From contig CAWFXQ010000008.1 in NCBI GenBank assembly GCA_963819845.1, positions 682,001 through 746,000 on the forward strand: a DNA stretch of 64,000 bases, given 5' to 3'. The number at the start of each line of letters is the position of its first letter. The stretch's first letter is position 1. This document shows positions 1-7,234 of the stretch, piece after piece. Below the pieces are notes generated by a model, which had not been told where the DNA came from, ran no database searches, and saw nothing but the letters and a program-made list of their open reading frames with translations. The stretch is from DATAGF01 sp963819845 (GTDB lineage Bacteria; Actinomycetota; Thermoleophilia; Miltoncostaeales; Miltoncostaeaceae). The position numbers and the translations under genes are program-made.

Positions 1-483
1 GTCGGCGATGTCGTCGGCGTCGACGAACGGCTCGGGCACGTCGCCGGCCGGCACGGCGAGCTCGCCGGCCTGCACGAACTCGGTGAACGCCCCCTCGTTG
101 AAGTTCTGGTTGAACCAGCTGCAGCGCACGACCGTCCACTCCAGGCCCGAGTCCATGACGGAGAGCTCGGCGCGCTGGGCCTCCTCCTCGCCGCGGCCCG
201 AGCACAGCACCAAGCGCTGCACGCCGCTCTCGGCGGCGACGCCCGCGAGGGCCTCGATCGCCGGCAGGGCCCCCGGGACCGCCACGTCGGGGTAGTAGGA
301 CACGTACACCGACCGCGTCCCCCGCAGGGCGGGGCCCCAGGTGGCCTGGTCGGTCCAGTCGAACGGCGGGGTGCCCGAGCGCGAGCCGACGCGCGCGGGA
401 ACGCCCGCCGCCGTCAGCCGCTCGGCCACCCGCCGGCCGGTCTTGCCGGTGCCGCCCAGCACCAGGATGCTCGGATCGCTCAT
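1..483 (-). CDS. NmrA-like NAD(P)-binding oxidoreductase (3' end off the window)
   Basis: The reverse strand opens at ATG 483 and stays open to the window edge, giving 161 codons of the N-terminal part. Residues 5-16 form a Rossmann strand and dinucleotide loop (ILVLGGTGKTGR), followed further on by RLVLCSGRGEEE and a WTVVRCSWFNQNF stretch typical of NmrA/atypical-SDR proteins (NAD(P)H-binding family). Such proteins act on quinones or other small carbonyls or serve as redox sensors; the substrate is not visible here. It lies 12 bases downstream of the cupin gene on the same strand, so the two are probably co-transcribed, and an AraC regulator is divergent from the pair. The C-terminal half, including any substrate loop, is missing because of the window edge and not because of mutation. 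Confidence 0.85.
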   Translation of the reverse strand, partial: MSDPSILVLGGTGKTGRRVAERLTAAGVPARVGSRSGTPPFDWTDQATWGPALRGTRSVYVSYYPDVAVPGALPAIEALAGVAAESGVQRLVLCSGRGEEEAQRAELSVMDSGLEWTVVRCSWFNQNFNEGAFTEFVQAGELAVPAGDVPEPFVDADDIAD

Positions 484-495
484 CGCTCCTCCTGT

Positions 496-1092
496 TCAGC
501 TCGTCGACGGGGTTGGACCGTCCCGGCGTGCGCTTCTCATCGGACGGCTCTCGCGCCGGCGGGCGATGGCGACCACCGGCGCCAGCAGCAGCCGCTGGAC
601 GCCGGTGCTCAGGAACGGCGCATGGGCCACCTCGTCGTAGGTCCGCGCCAGCACGGCGAAGTCGAGGGGATCGCTCGGCAGCCCGCGGGCGTCGAGCCGG
701 CCCGCGTGGGCCATGGCCACGACGTCGGCCAGCATGCGCTCCATGGTCAGCGCCGGCCGCACCTCGACGCGCACGCGCGCCTCGTCCGGGCCGGGGTTCG
801 CGAACGAGTGCATCACCCCGGGGGCGACCTCGACCACGTCGCCGGGGCCGGCCGTCACGCGCCGCAGCCCGACGCGGAACCGCATGGTGCCCTCGACGAC
901 CTCGAAGCGCTCGGTCTGGACGGGGTGGACGTGGGGGATCGGCACGGCGCCGCCGGCCCGCAGGCCGAGCTCGAACGCCAGCAGCTCGCCGCCGGTGGTG
1001 GCGGACGTCTCGATGAAGGTGAAGCGCTCGCCGGTGACGGGGTTCTCGAGCGTCCGTCCCGGCTGGATGAGGTCCTGCGGGTTCGTGGTCAT
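496..1092 (-). CDS. Cupin-domain protein (198 aa)
   Basis: A single cupin barrel is clear. Motif 1 is PHVH at residues 53-56 with Glu61 and Gly68 at the expected spacing, and motif 2 contains PGV, His95 and Asn99, so the usual 3-His/1-Glu metal site is intact. After residue 105 the protein is helical with no recognised domain (about 90 residues), and the last 20 residues are Arg-rich. Small cupins of this kind are metal-dependent dioxygenases, isomerases or sugar-binding proteins; no specific reaction can be assigned. It is transcribed ahead of the NmrA-like reductase and divergently from the AraC regulator, with 81 bases between the starts, which makes it a likely target of that regulator. 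Confidence 0.8.
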   Translation of the reverse strand: MTTNPQDLIQPGRTLENPVTGERFTFIETSATTGGELLAFELGLRAGGAVPIPHVHPVQTERFEVVEGTMRFRVGLRRVTAGPGDVVEVAPGVMHSFANPGPDEARVRVEVRPALTMERMLADVVAMAHAGRLDARGLPSDPLDFAVLARTYDEVAHAPFLSTGVQRLLLAPVVAIARRRESRPMRSARRDGPTPSTS

Positions 1093-1173
1093 GGGGGCCA
1101 GTCAAGCGGCCCTGGACGAGACGCTCCATGGGTGGATCGCTCGAAGTCATGTGCGAGCGTCTACAATCGGCCC

Positions 1174-2112
1174 ATGGACGCGGTCGCCGGACTTCTGGAC
1201 GGCCCCCGGGCACGGGGGGCGTTCCTGCTGCGCGTGAGCATGGACCGGCCGTGGTCCCTGAGGATCCGCGACGAGGCACCCCTCACCCTGTTCGCCGTCG
1301 CCGAGGGCGAGGCCTGGGTGGTGCCGGACGACGGCGGGCCCGTGCGCTTGGCGCCCGGCGACGTGGCCGTCGTTCGCGGCCCTGATCACTACACGGTGGC
1401 CGACGACCCGGCCACGCCGCCGACCGTGGTCGTCCACCCCGGCCAGCGCTGCACGACGCCGGCCGGCGAGGAGCTGTCCGGGGCGATGACCCTCGGCGTG
1501 CGCGCCTGGGGGAACAACCCCCACGCCCCGGACGTTCAACTCGTCGGGACCTATCAGGTGGACGGCGAGGTCAGCGGCCGCCTCCTGCGTGCGCTGCCGC
1601 CGCTGGTGGTCGTGCGCGGCGACTCGTGGAAGAGCCCGCTGATCCCGCTGCTGGAGGAGGAGATCACGATCGACGACCCCGGCCAGGAGGCCGTCCTCGA
1701 CCGTCTGCTCGACCTGCTGCTGATCGCCGTGCTGCGCGCCTGGTTCGCCCGGCCCGAGGCCGAGGCGCCCGGGTGGTACCGCGCCTACGCCGACCCGGTG
1801 GTGGGGCCGGCGCTGCGGCTGATCCACAACGCGCCCGAGCGCCCCTGGACCGTCGAGGAGCTCGCCCGCGCGAGCGGCGCGTCACGCGCCGCCCTCGCCC
1901 GCCGCTTCACCGACCTGGTCGGCCAGCCGCCGATGGCGTTCCTGGCCGAGTGGCGCATCGCGCTGGCCGCCGACCTGCTGCTGGAGCCCGGCGCGAACCT
2001 CGGATGGGTCGCGCGCCAGGTGGGCTACGGGAGCCCGTTCGCCCTCAGCGCCGCCTTCAAGCGCGTCCGCGGCGTGAGCCCCCAGGAGTTCCGCGCCGCC
2101 GCGGCGGCATAG
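1174..2112 (+). CDS. AraC-family regulator with N-terminal cupin domain (312 aa)
   Basis: Residues 1 to about 190 match the AraC-associated cupin_6 ligand-binding domain (APGDVAVVRGPDHY is typical), and the last 100 residues form the double helix-turn-helix, with ARRFTDLVGQPPMAFL and a final GVSPQEFR. The chosen ATG at 1174 gives the normal family length of about 310 residues; the frame is open further upstream but that part is only antisense to the cupin gene. Family members control small oxidoreductase or aldehyde/quinone detoxification genes, which fits the divergent cupin and NmrA-like genes. The 3' end overlaps the convergent PadR gene by 56 bases, so the two transcripts are antisense to each other there. 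Confidence 0.88.
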   Translation: MDAVAGLLDGPRARGAFLLRVSMDRPWSLRIRDEAPLTLFAVAEGEAWVVPDDGGPVRLAPGDVAVVRGPDHYTVADDPATPPTVVVHPGQRCTTPAGEELSGAMTLGVRAWGNNPHAPDVQLVGTYQVDGEVSGRLLRALPPLVVVRGDSWKSPLIPLLEEEITIDDPGQEAVLDRLLDLLLIAVLRAWFARPEAEAPGWYRAYADPVVGPALRLIHNAPERPWTVEELARASGASRAALARRFTDLVGQPPMAFLAEWRIALAADLLLEPGANLGWVARQVGYGSPFALSAAFKRVRGVSPQEFRAAAAA

Positions 2113-2644
2113 GCGCGTCCAGCTCGCGCTCGACCTCGTCGACCAGGTCGAGGTGGAGTTGGAGCTGGCGTCGCAAGAACCCGGTGACGAGCAGGAGGTA
2201 CTTGCTGCGGTGGGGCAGGCTCGCGGCGCCCGCCTCGGTCTCGGCGACGCGCTGGGACAGGTCGGCGATGTCCTCCCGCAGCGCGGCGATGCTCTCGCGG
2301 GTCGGCGCCTCGCCCACCAGGTCGGCCACCAGCAGGCGCAGCAGCGGCTCGCTCTTGAGCGGCGTGTACCGGGCGGGGGTCCGCCCCCACTCGCGCAGGG
2401 CCCGCAGGCCCTTGTCGGTGAGCGTGTAGACGGTCCGCTCGCGGGTCACCCCCGGCTCCTTGTGGGCGTCGAGGTAGCCGAGCCGGGCGAGCCGCTTCGG
2501 CTCGACGTAGTACCGGCTCTCGCCCGCCCAGTCGAGCATCCGTCCGCGACGCACCATTTGCCGCAGGTCGTGGGGCCCGGCGCCGCGGCTGCCGACGAGG
2601 CCCAGGATCTCGTACGAGAAGAGTGAGAGCTCTGCGCTTGACAT
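2057..2644 (-). CDS. PadR-family transcriptional regulator (195 aa)
   Basis: The N-terminal winged helix is of PadR type: SLFSYEILGLVGSRGAGPHD, then a strand carrying RESRYYVEPKRLARLGYL-like features and the wing ERTVYTLTDKG. A C-terminal helical dimerisation part follows (residues 100-185) with LRRQLQLHLDLVDEVE. ATG 2644 gives a natural PadR start. It is divergent from the NmrA-like gene at 2718 and probably represses it, since PadR proteins usually control the adjacent divergent gene. The intergenic region is unusually AT-rich for this window and holds a repeated 10-mer (see 2653-2700). The 3' end overlaps the convergent AraC gene. Confidence 0.85.
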   Translation of the reverse strand: MSSAELSLFSYEILGLVGSRGAGPHDLRQMVRRGRMLDWAGESRYYVEPKRLARLGYLDAHKEPGVTRERTVYTLTDKGLRALREWGRTPARYTPLKSEPLLRLLVADLVGEAPTRESIAALREDIADLSQRVAETEAGAASLPHRSKYLLLVTGFLRRQLQLHLDLVDEVERELDAPMPPRRRGTPGGSRRGRA

Positions 2645-2652
2645 AGCTGCGT

Positions 2653-2700
2653 TCCACAGTTTATTCGTCTGTGACGCCGACAAAGTGTGATCCACAGTTT
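2653..2700. promoter_or_regulatory. Divergent operator region with repeated TCCACAGTTT
   Basis: Between the PadR start (2644) and the divergent reductase start (2718) the decamer TCCACAGTTT occurs twice in the same orientation, at 2653-2662 and 2691-2700. The surrounding DNA is clearly less GC-rich than the flanking genes. This is where both promoters must lie, so the repeats are candidate PadR sites or promoter parts. No perfect inverted repeat was found, so the operator assignment is only an inference. Confidence 0.4.
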
Positions 2701-2717
2701 TGACGGAGGGAGATGCG

Positions 2718-3596
2718 ATGATCGTGGTGACCGGCGCCACCGGGACCGCGGGCTCGGAGGCCGTGCGGGCGCTGCTGCGCCGAGGCGCCCCCGTGCGCGC
2801 CTTCGTCCGCGACCCCGACAGGGCACGCGGGCTCTTCGGCGACGCCGTCGAGGTGGCGTGCGGCGACATGGCCGACGCGCGGTCGGTGCGCGCGGCGCTG
2901 GAGGGCGCGGAGGCGCTGGTCCTCTCGTGCGCCGACGACCCGCGCCGGGTGGGATGGGAGACGGGCGCGATCGACGCCGCGGCCGCGGCCGGCGTGCGCC
3001 GGATCGTGAGGCTCTCGACGATCGGGGCCGCGCCGGGGGCGCACGTCGCGTTCTGGGACTGGCACGGCCAGGTGGACGAGCACCTGCGCCGGGCGCGCAT
3101 CGCCGCCGTGATCCTGCGCTCGGGCCCCTACATGTCGAACCTGATGGCCGGAGCCGAGATGGTGGCGCGCGAGGGGCTCCTGCTCGCGCCGGCGGGGGAG
3201 GCGCGGATCGCGATGATCGATCCGCGCGACGTGGGCGAGGCGGCGGCGGCCGCGGCGACGACCGACGCGTACGACGGGACGACCCACCTCCTGACCGGCC
3301 CCGAGGCCGTCACCCACGCGCAGGTCGCCGCAGAGCTGTCCGCCGCGACCGGCCGCGAGGTGCGCTACGTCAACGTCTCCGACGCCGACGCGCGGCGCGC
3401 CATGGTCGAGATGGGCCTGCCCGCGCCGGCCGCCGAGCAGATCGTGCGGGTCTACGCGATGCTGCGCGGCGGCGCGGCCGAGCAGACCACCGCGGCGGTG
3501 GAGTCGCTCACCGGCCGGCGGCCGCGCGACGTCGCCGCCTGGGCGCGCGACCACGCCGGGCTGTTCGCGCCCGCCGCGGTGAGGGCCGCGCGATGA
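2718..3596 (+). CDS. NmrA-like NAD(P)H-binding protein (292 aa)
   Basis: The sequence opens MIVVTGATGTAGSEAV, a Rossmann fold with the GATGTAG dinucleotide loop at residues 6-12. It continues with RIVRLSTIGAAPGAHVAFWDWHG and a region near residue 140 carrying ILRSGPYMSNL, both typical of NmrA-like/NAD(P)H azoreductase or quinone-reductase proteins. The start is ATG 2718, preceded by GGAGGGAG; an in-frame TTG at 2700 is less likely. It probably reduces quinone-like electrophiles or senses redox state. It is divergent from the PadR gene, which is its likely repressor, and its stop overlaps the ATG of the NTF2-like gene (ATGA), so the two are translationally coupled. Confidence 0.85.
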   Translation: MIVVTGATGTAGSEAVRALLRRGAPVRAFVRDPDRARGLFGDAVEVACGDMADARSVRAALEGAEALVLSCADDPRRVGWETGAIDAAAAAGVRRIVRLSTIGAAPGAHVAFWDWHGQVDEHLRRARIAAVILRSGPYMSNLMAGAEMVAREGLLLAPAGEARIAMIDPRDVGEAAAAAATTDAYDGTTHLLTGPEAVTHAQVAAELSAATGREVRYVNVSDADARRAMVEMGLPAPAAEQIVRVYAMLRGGAAEQTTAAVESLTGRRPRDVAAWARDHAGLFAPAAVRAAR

Positions 3597-4000
3597 CGCC
3601 CGACGCCGACAAGGCCCTGGTCAGGCGGGTGTTCGAGGAGGTGATCCCCGCCGGGGACCCGGCTGGGATGCGCGACCTGGTTGCCCCGGACTTCCTCGAC
3701 CACGACCCGCTGCCCGGGCAGCCGGCGGGCGGGGAGGGCGCGGAGTACGTCGTGTCGACGATGCACACCGCCCACCCCGACCTGCGCTTCGCCATCGACG
3801 ACCTCGTGGCCGAGGGGGACCGGGTCGTCATCCGCTGGACGATGCGGGGCACCAACACGGGCCCGATGCTGGGCCGGCCGCCCAGCGGCCGGCCGGTGGA
3901 GCTCGCGGCCATCGTGATCTTCCGCGTCGCCGACGGCCGGCTCGCCGAGCGCTGGGCGGGTTGGAAGCCGGGGAAGGCCCCTACAGCCAGCCCCTCATGA
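3593..4000 (+). CDS. SnoaL/NTF2-like protein (135 aa)
   Basis: A small alpha+beta cone-fold protein of the SnoaL-like (ester cyclase) type: an N-terminal helix pair ending in DLVAPDFLDHDPLPGQ, then LRFAIDDLVAEGDRVVIRWTMRGTNTG and a terminal strand with VIFRVADGRLAERWAG. The WxxxGTxxG pattern is characteristic of the SnoaL-like subgroup. The enzymatic role is unknown; relatives isomerise or cyclise polyketides, or serve as small-molecule binding partners. ATG 3593 overlaps the preceding stop by four bases, so it is in an operon with the NmrA-like gene. Its 3' end overlaps the convergent asd gene by 20 bases. Confidence 0.8.
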   Translation: MTPDADKALVRRVFEEVIPAGDPAGMRDLVAPDFLDHDPLPGQPAGGEGAEYVVSTMHTAHPDLRFAIDDLVAEGDRVVIRWTMRGTNTGPMLGRPPSGRPVELAAIVIFRVADGRLAERWAGWKPGKAPTASPS

Positions 4001-4988
4001 CCAGCGACTCGGCGATCTGGACGGCGTTCGTCGCGGCGCCCTTGCGGAGGTTGTCGCTGACCACCCAGAGGGCGAGCCCGCGCGGGTGCGAGGCGTCCTC
4101 GCGGATGCGGCCCACCAGCACCTCGTCGCGGCCGGCGGCCTCCCGGGGCAGCGGGTAGCGCGAGGCGGCGGGCTCGTCCACGAGCACGACGCCCGGCGCC
4201 GCCATCAGCAGGTTGCGGGCGTCGTCGGCGGTCAGCTCGTCGGTCGTCTCGACGTGGACGGCCTGCGAGTGGGCGTAGAGCACCGGCACGCGCACGCAGG
4301 TCGCGCTGACGCGCAGCCCGGGGAGGCCGAGCATCCTGCGCGTCTCGTCGGCGACCTTCTGCTCCTCGCCGGTGTAGCCGTCGTCGGCGAAGTCGCCGAT
4401 GTGCGGCAGCACGTTGAACGCGATCGGGTGCGGGTAGACCGCGGGCTCGGGCTCGTCGCCCGCCAGCAGGCCGGCCGTCTGGTCGCGCAGCTCGGCCACG
4501 GCGGCCTGCCCGGTGCCGCTGACCGACTGGTAACTCGACACCACCACCCGCTCGAGCCCGACGGCGTCGGCGATCGGCTTGAGGGCCACGACCAGCGGAG
4601 CGGCGACGCAGTTGGGATTGGCGACGATGCCGCTGTGGCCCTCGAGGTCGCCCTCGTTGACCTCCGGCACGACGAGGGGCACGGCCGGGTCCATGCGGAA
4701 GGCGCTGGAGTTGTCGATCACGACCGCCCCGGCCTCGACGGCGGCGGGGGCGAAGTGGCGCGACCGGGTCGCCCCGGCGGAGAAGAGCGCGATCTGGATG
4801 CCCTCGAAGGCGTCGTCGGCCAGGGTCCGCACCGTCTGCGGGCGCCCCAGGTAGTCGAGCTCGAGCCCCTCGCTGCGCGCCGACGCCAGGGGGCGCAGCT
4901 CGGTGACCGGGAAGCCCCGCTCCTCGAGCACCCGCAGCATCGTCCCGCCGACCGCCCCGGTCGCGCCGACGACGGCGACGTTAAACAT
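3981..4988 (-). CDS. asd: Aspartate-semialdehyde dehydrogenase
   Basis: Reduces L-aspartyl-4-phosphate to aspartate semialdehyde with NADPH, the branch-point step toward lysine/diaminopimelate, threonine and methionine. The 335-residue length is normal. The NADP loop GATGAVGG lies at residues 8-15, the catalytic Cys is Cys127 in IVANPNCVAAPL, and the substrate/His region is RVPVLYAHSQAVH. The ATG sits inside the end of lysC (8-base overlap), the standard lysC-asd coupling. It converges with the NTF2-like gene on the other strand. Confidence 0.96.
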   Translation of the reverse strand: MFNVAVVGATGAVGGTMLRVLEERGFPVTELRPLASARSEGLELDYLGRPQTVRTLADDAFEGIQIALFSAGATRSRHFAPAAVEAGAVVIDNSSAFRMDPAVPLVVPEVNEGDLEGHSGIVANPNCVAAPLVVALKPIADAVGLERVVVSSYQSVSGTGQAAVAELRDQTAGLLAGDEPEPAVYPHPIAFNVLPHIGDFADDGYTGEEQKVADETRRMLGLPGLRVSATCVRVPVLYAHSQAVHVETTDELTADDARNLLMAAPGVVLVDEPAASRYPLPREAAGRDEVLVGRIREDASHPRGLALWVVSDNLRKGAATNAVQIAESLVMRGWL

Positions 4989-6218
4989 CGGCCCCCGCCA
5001 CCTCGCGCCGCGCGGCCTCGCTGGCCAGGTCGAAGGCCTCGTGCAGCGCCCGCACGGCCCGCTCGACCTGCCGGCGATCGATGACCACCGTGAGGCGGAT
5101 GGTGCTCGTGTCGATCATCTGGAGGTTGATCCCCTCGTCGGCGAGCACGCGGAACATCTTGGCCGCGACGCCGGGCTCGGACTTCATGCCCGCCCCGACC
5201 AGCGTCACCTTGCCGATCTGGTCGTCGCTCGACAGCTCGCGGAAGCCGAGCTCCCCGCGCATGCCCTCGAGCGTGTCGAGCGCGGCGGTCAGCTCGTCGA
5301 GGGGGACGGTGAACGAGACGTCGGCGCCGTGCGCGGCGCTCTCGTTCTGGATGATCGTGTCGACGTTGAGGTTGCGGTCGGCCAGCGCCGTGAAGATGTG
5401 CGCCGCCACGCCGGGGCGGTTCTCGACGCCTGAGATCGTGACCTTCGCCTCGTCGCTCTTGTGGGAGATGCCCGAGATGATCGCCTTCTCCATGCCGGGT
5501 GTCTCCTTCGTGATCCAGGTGCCCTCCTCCGGCAGGAAGGAGGAGCGCACGTGCAGAGGGACGTCGTGGCGGCGGGCGAACTCGACCGACCGCAGGGCGA
5601 GCACCTTCGAGCCCGTCGCCGCCATCTCGAGCATCTCCTCGTGGCTGACGAGGGGGAGCTTGCGCGCCCCCGGCTCGATGCGGGGATCGGCGGTGAACAC
5701 GCCGGTCACGTCAGTGTAGATCTCGCACACGTCCGCATCGAGCCCTGCGGCGAGCGCCACGGCGGTCGTGTCCGAGCCGCCCGGCCCAGGGTCGTGACGT
5801 TGCGGTCGGTCGACATGCCCTGGAAGCCCGCCACCAGCACGATGTGCCCGTCGGCCAGGGCCTCGCGCAGCCGGTCGGCGCGGATCTCGAGGATCTTGGC
5901 CTTGGTGTGCGAGTCGTCGGTGAGGATGCCGGCCTGAGAGCCGGTGAACGACCGGGCGTCGTGGCCCAGGTCGTGCAGCGCCATCGCCATCAGGGCGCAG
6001 GAGATGCGCTCGCCGGTGGACAGCAGCATGTCCATCTCGCGCGGGTCGGGCCGGTCGGAGATCTCGCGGGCCATCTCCACCAGGCCGTCGGTCGTCTTGC
6101 CGCGCGCGGAGACGACCGCGAGGACGGCGTCGCCCTCGTCGCGCGCCTCGGCGATGCGGCGCGCCACGTTCTTGATCTTGTCGGCGTCGGCGACCGAGGA
6201 GCCGCCGAACTTCATCAC
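4981..6218 (-). CDS. lysC: Aspartate kinase, frame broken by one missing base
   Basis: Phosphorylates aspartate as the first step of the aspartate family. The N-terminal kinase part (MKFGGSSVADADKI, then VVSARGKTTDGLV and LSTGERIS) is read from 6218. The C-terminal part, with the substrate loop ADPRIEPGARKLP and two ACT repeats (TISGVENRPGVAAHIF and TLVGAGMKSEPGVAAKMF), is in another frame. The break falls in the conserved TTLGRGGSD motif around 5780-5782, where CCGG GCGG reads one G short of the motif; restoring one G rejoins the frames. All catalytic and regulatory motifs are otherwise intact and the downstream asd is coupled to it, so I regard this as a sequence error. The paired ACT domains imply feedback control, probably by lysine and/or threonine. 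It is the only -1 break in the window. Confidence 0.92.
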
Positions 6219-6296
6219 GCGCAGGCCGATGCCCGTCCCCTTCCTCCGCTGCGACCGGCGACCAATGATGCTGGACTGGCGCCGAGGGTCAACTGG

Positions 6297-6887
6297 TCAG
6301 AGGTCGCGGCGTCCGAGCAGGGCCCGCCCGAGCGTGAGCTCGTCGGCGTGCTCGAGGTCGGCGCCGACCGGCAGGCCGCTGGCCAGCCGGGTCACGCGCA
6401 CGCGCCCCCGCACCCGGTCGGCCAGGTAGAGGGCGGTCGCCTCGCCGGGCATCGTGGGGTTGGTGGCGATGACCAGCTCGGCCACGCCGTCGGCGTCGAT
6501 GCGGGCCACCAGCTCCTCGATGCGCAGGTCCTCCGGGTCGACGCCGTCGATCGGCGACAGCGCGCCGCCCAGCACGTGGTAACGGCCTCGGTACTCGTGG
6601 GTGCGCTCGATCGGCAGGATCGCCGAGGGCTCCTCGACCGCGCACAGCAGCGATGCGTCCCGGCGCGGATCGGCGCAGATGGGGCACAGCTCGGCCTCGG
6701 CGAAGCTGAAGCAGACCGCGCACGGGCGCAGCCGCTCGCTCATGTCGGCGATCGCCTCCGACAGCGCGCGCGCCCGCTCGGGGGGGGCCTTCATGAGGTG
6801 GAAGGCCAGGCGCTGGGCGCTGCGGGGGCCGATGCCCGGCAGCCGCGACAGCTCCACCACCAGCCGCTCGATGGAGGGGGTGAGCAG
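6297..6887 (-). CDS. recR: Recombination mediator RecR
   Basis: RecR assists RecF/RecO loading of RecA at gaps. The 196-residue frame shows the helix-hairpin-helix LSRLPGIGPRSAQRLAFH, a four-Cys zinc finger (CAVC then CPIC), and a Toprim domain beginning LLCAVEEPSAILPIE with VIATNPTMPGEATALYL. No ATG, GTG or TTG lies near the conserved N-terminus (LTPSIERLVVEL). The best start is CTG at 6887, preceded by TAGGAG, which gives the usual family N-terminus. It lies 14 bases after ybaB, and the dnaX-ybaB-recR order is the classical one. Confidence 0.93.
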   Translation of the reverse strand: MLTPSIERLVVELSRLPGIGPRSAQRLAFHLMKAPPERARALSEAIADMSERLRPCAVCFSFAEAELCPICADPRRDASLLCAVEEPSAILPIERTHEYRGRYHVLGGALSPIDGVDPEDLRIEELVARIDADGVAELVIATNPTMPGEATALYLADRVRGRVRVTRLASGLPVGADLEHADELTLGRALLGRRDL

Positions 6888-6901
6888 GAGCCGCCCCGCT
6901 C

Positions 6902-7231
6902 CTAGAGGCCCGGGATGCCGAGCCCGGACAGGCCGCCGGCGACCGACCCGAGCCGGTCCTGGGCCAGCTGCTGCGCCGCGCGCATGGCCTCGTTGACCGC
7001 CGCCACGATCACGTCCTGCAGCAGCTCGAGGTCGTCGGGATCGACCGCCTTGGGGTCGATCGTGATCTCCAGCAGCTCCAGGCCGCCGCTGACGCGCGCC
7101 GTCACCGCGCCGCCGCCGGCCTGCGCCGTCACCGACTCCTGCTGGAGCTCGGCCTGCACGCGGGCCATGTCCTCCTGCATCTTCTGCATCTGCTTGAGCA
7201 TCTTCTGGGGGTTCATCCCGCCCTGCGCCAC
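6902..7231 (-). CDS. ybaB: YbaB/EbfC nucleoid-associated protein
   Basis: A 109-residue DNA-binding dimer of the YbaB family. It begins MAQGGMNPQKMLKQMQKMQ, with a Met/Gln-rich helix, a central beta layer (VTARVSGGLELLEITIDP) and a second helix, DDLELLQDVIVAAVNEA. The second Met (MNPQKM) is an alternative start five residues in. It sits between dnaX (3 bases upstream) and recR, the conserved neighbourhood for this family, and probably organises the nucleoid. The C-terminal tail is Gly-rich and unremarkable. Confidence 0.93.
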   Translation of the reverse strand: MAQGGMNPQKMLKQMQKMQEDMARVQAELQQESVTAQAGGGAVTARVSGGLELLEITIDPKAVDPDDLELLQDVIVAAVNEAMRAAQQLAQDRLGSVAGGLSGLGIPGL

Positions 7232-7234
7232 GGG

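Noticed and set aside
2687..3592. Extension of the NTF2-like frame upstream over the NmrA-like gene
   Set aside because: The upstream part is Arg-rich noise; the conserved NTF2-like domain begins at ATG 3593, which overlaps the preceding stop.
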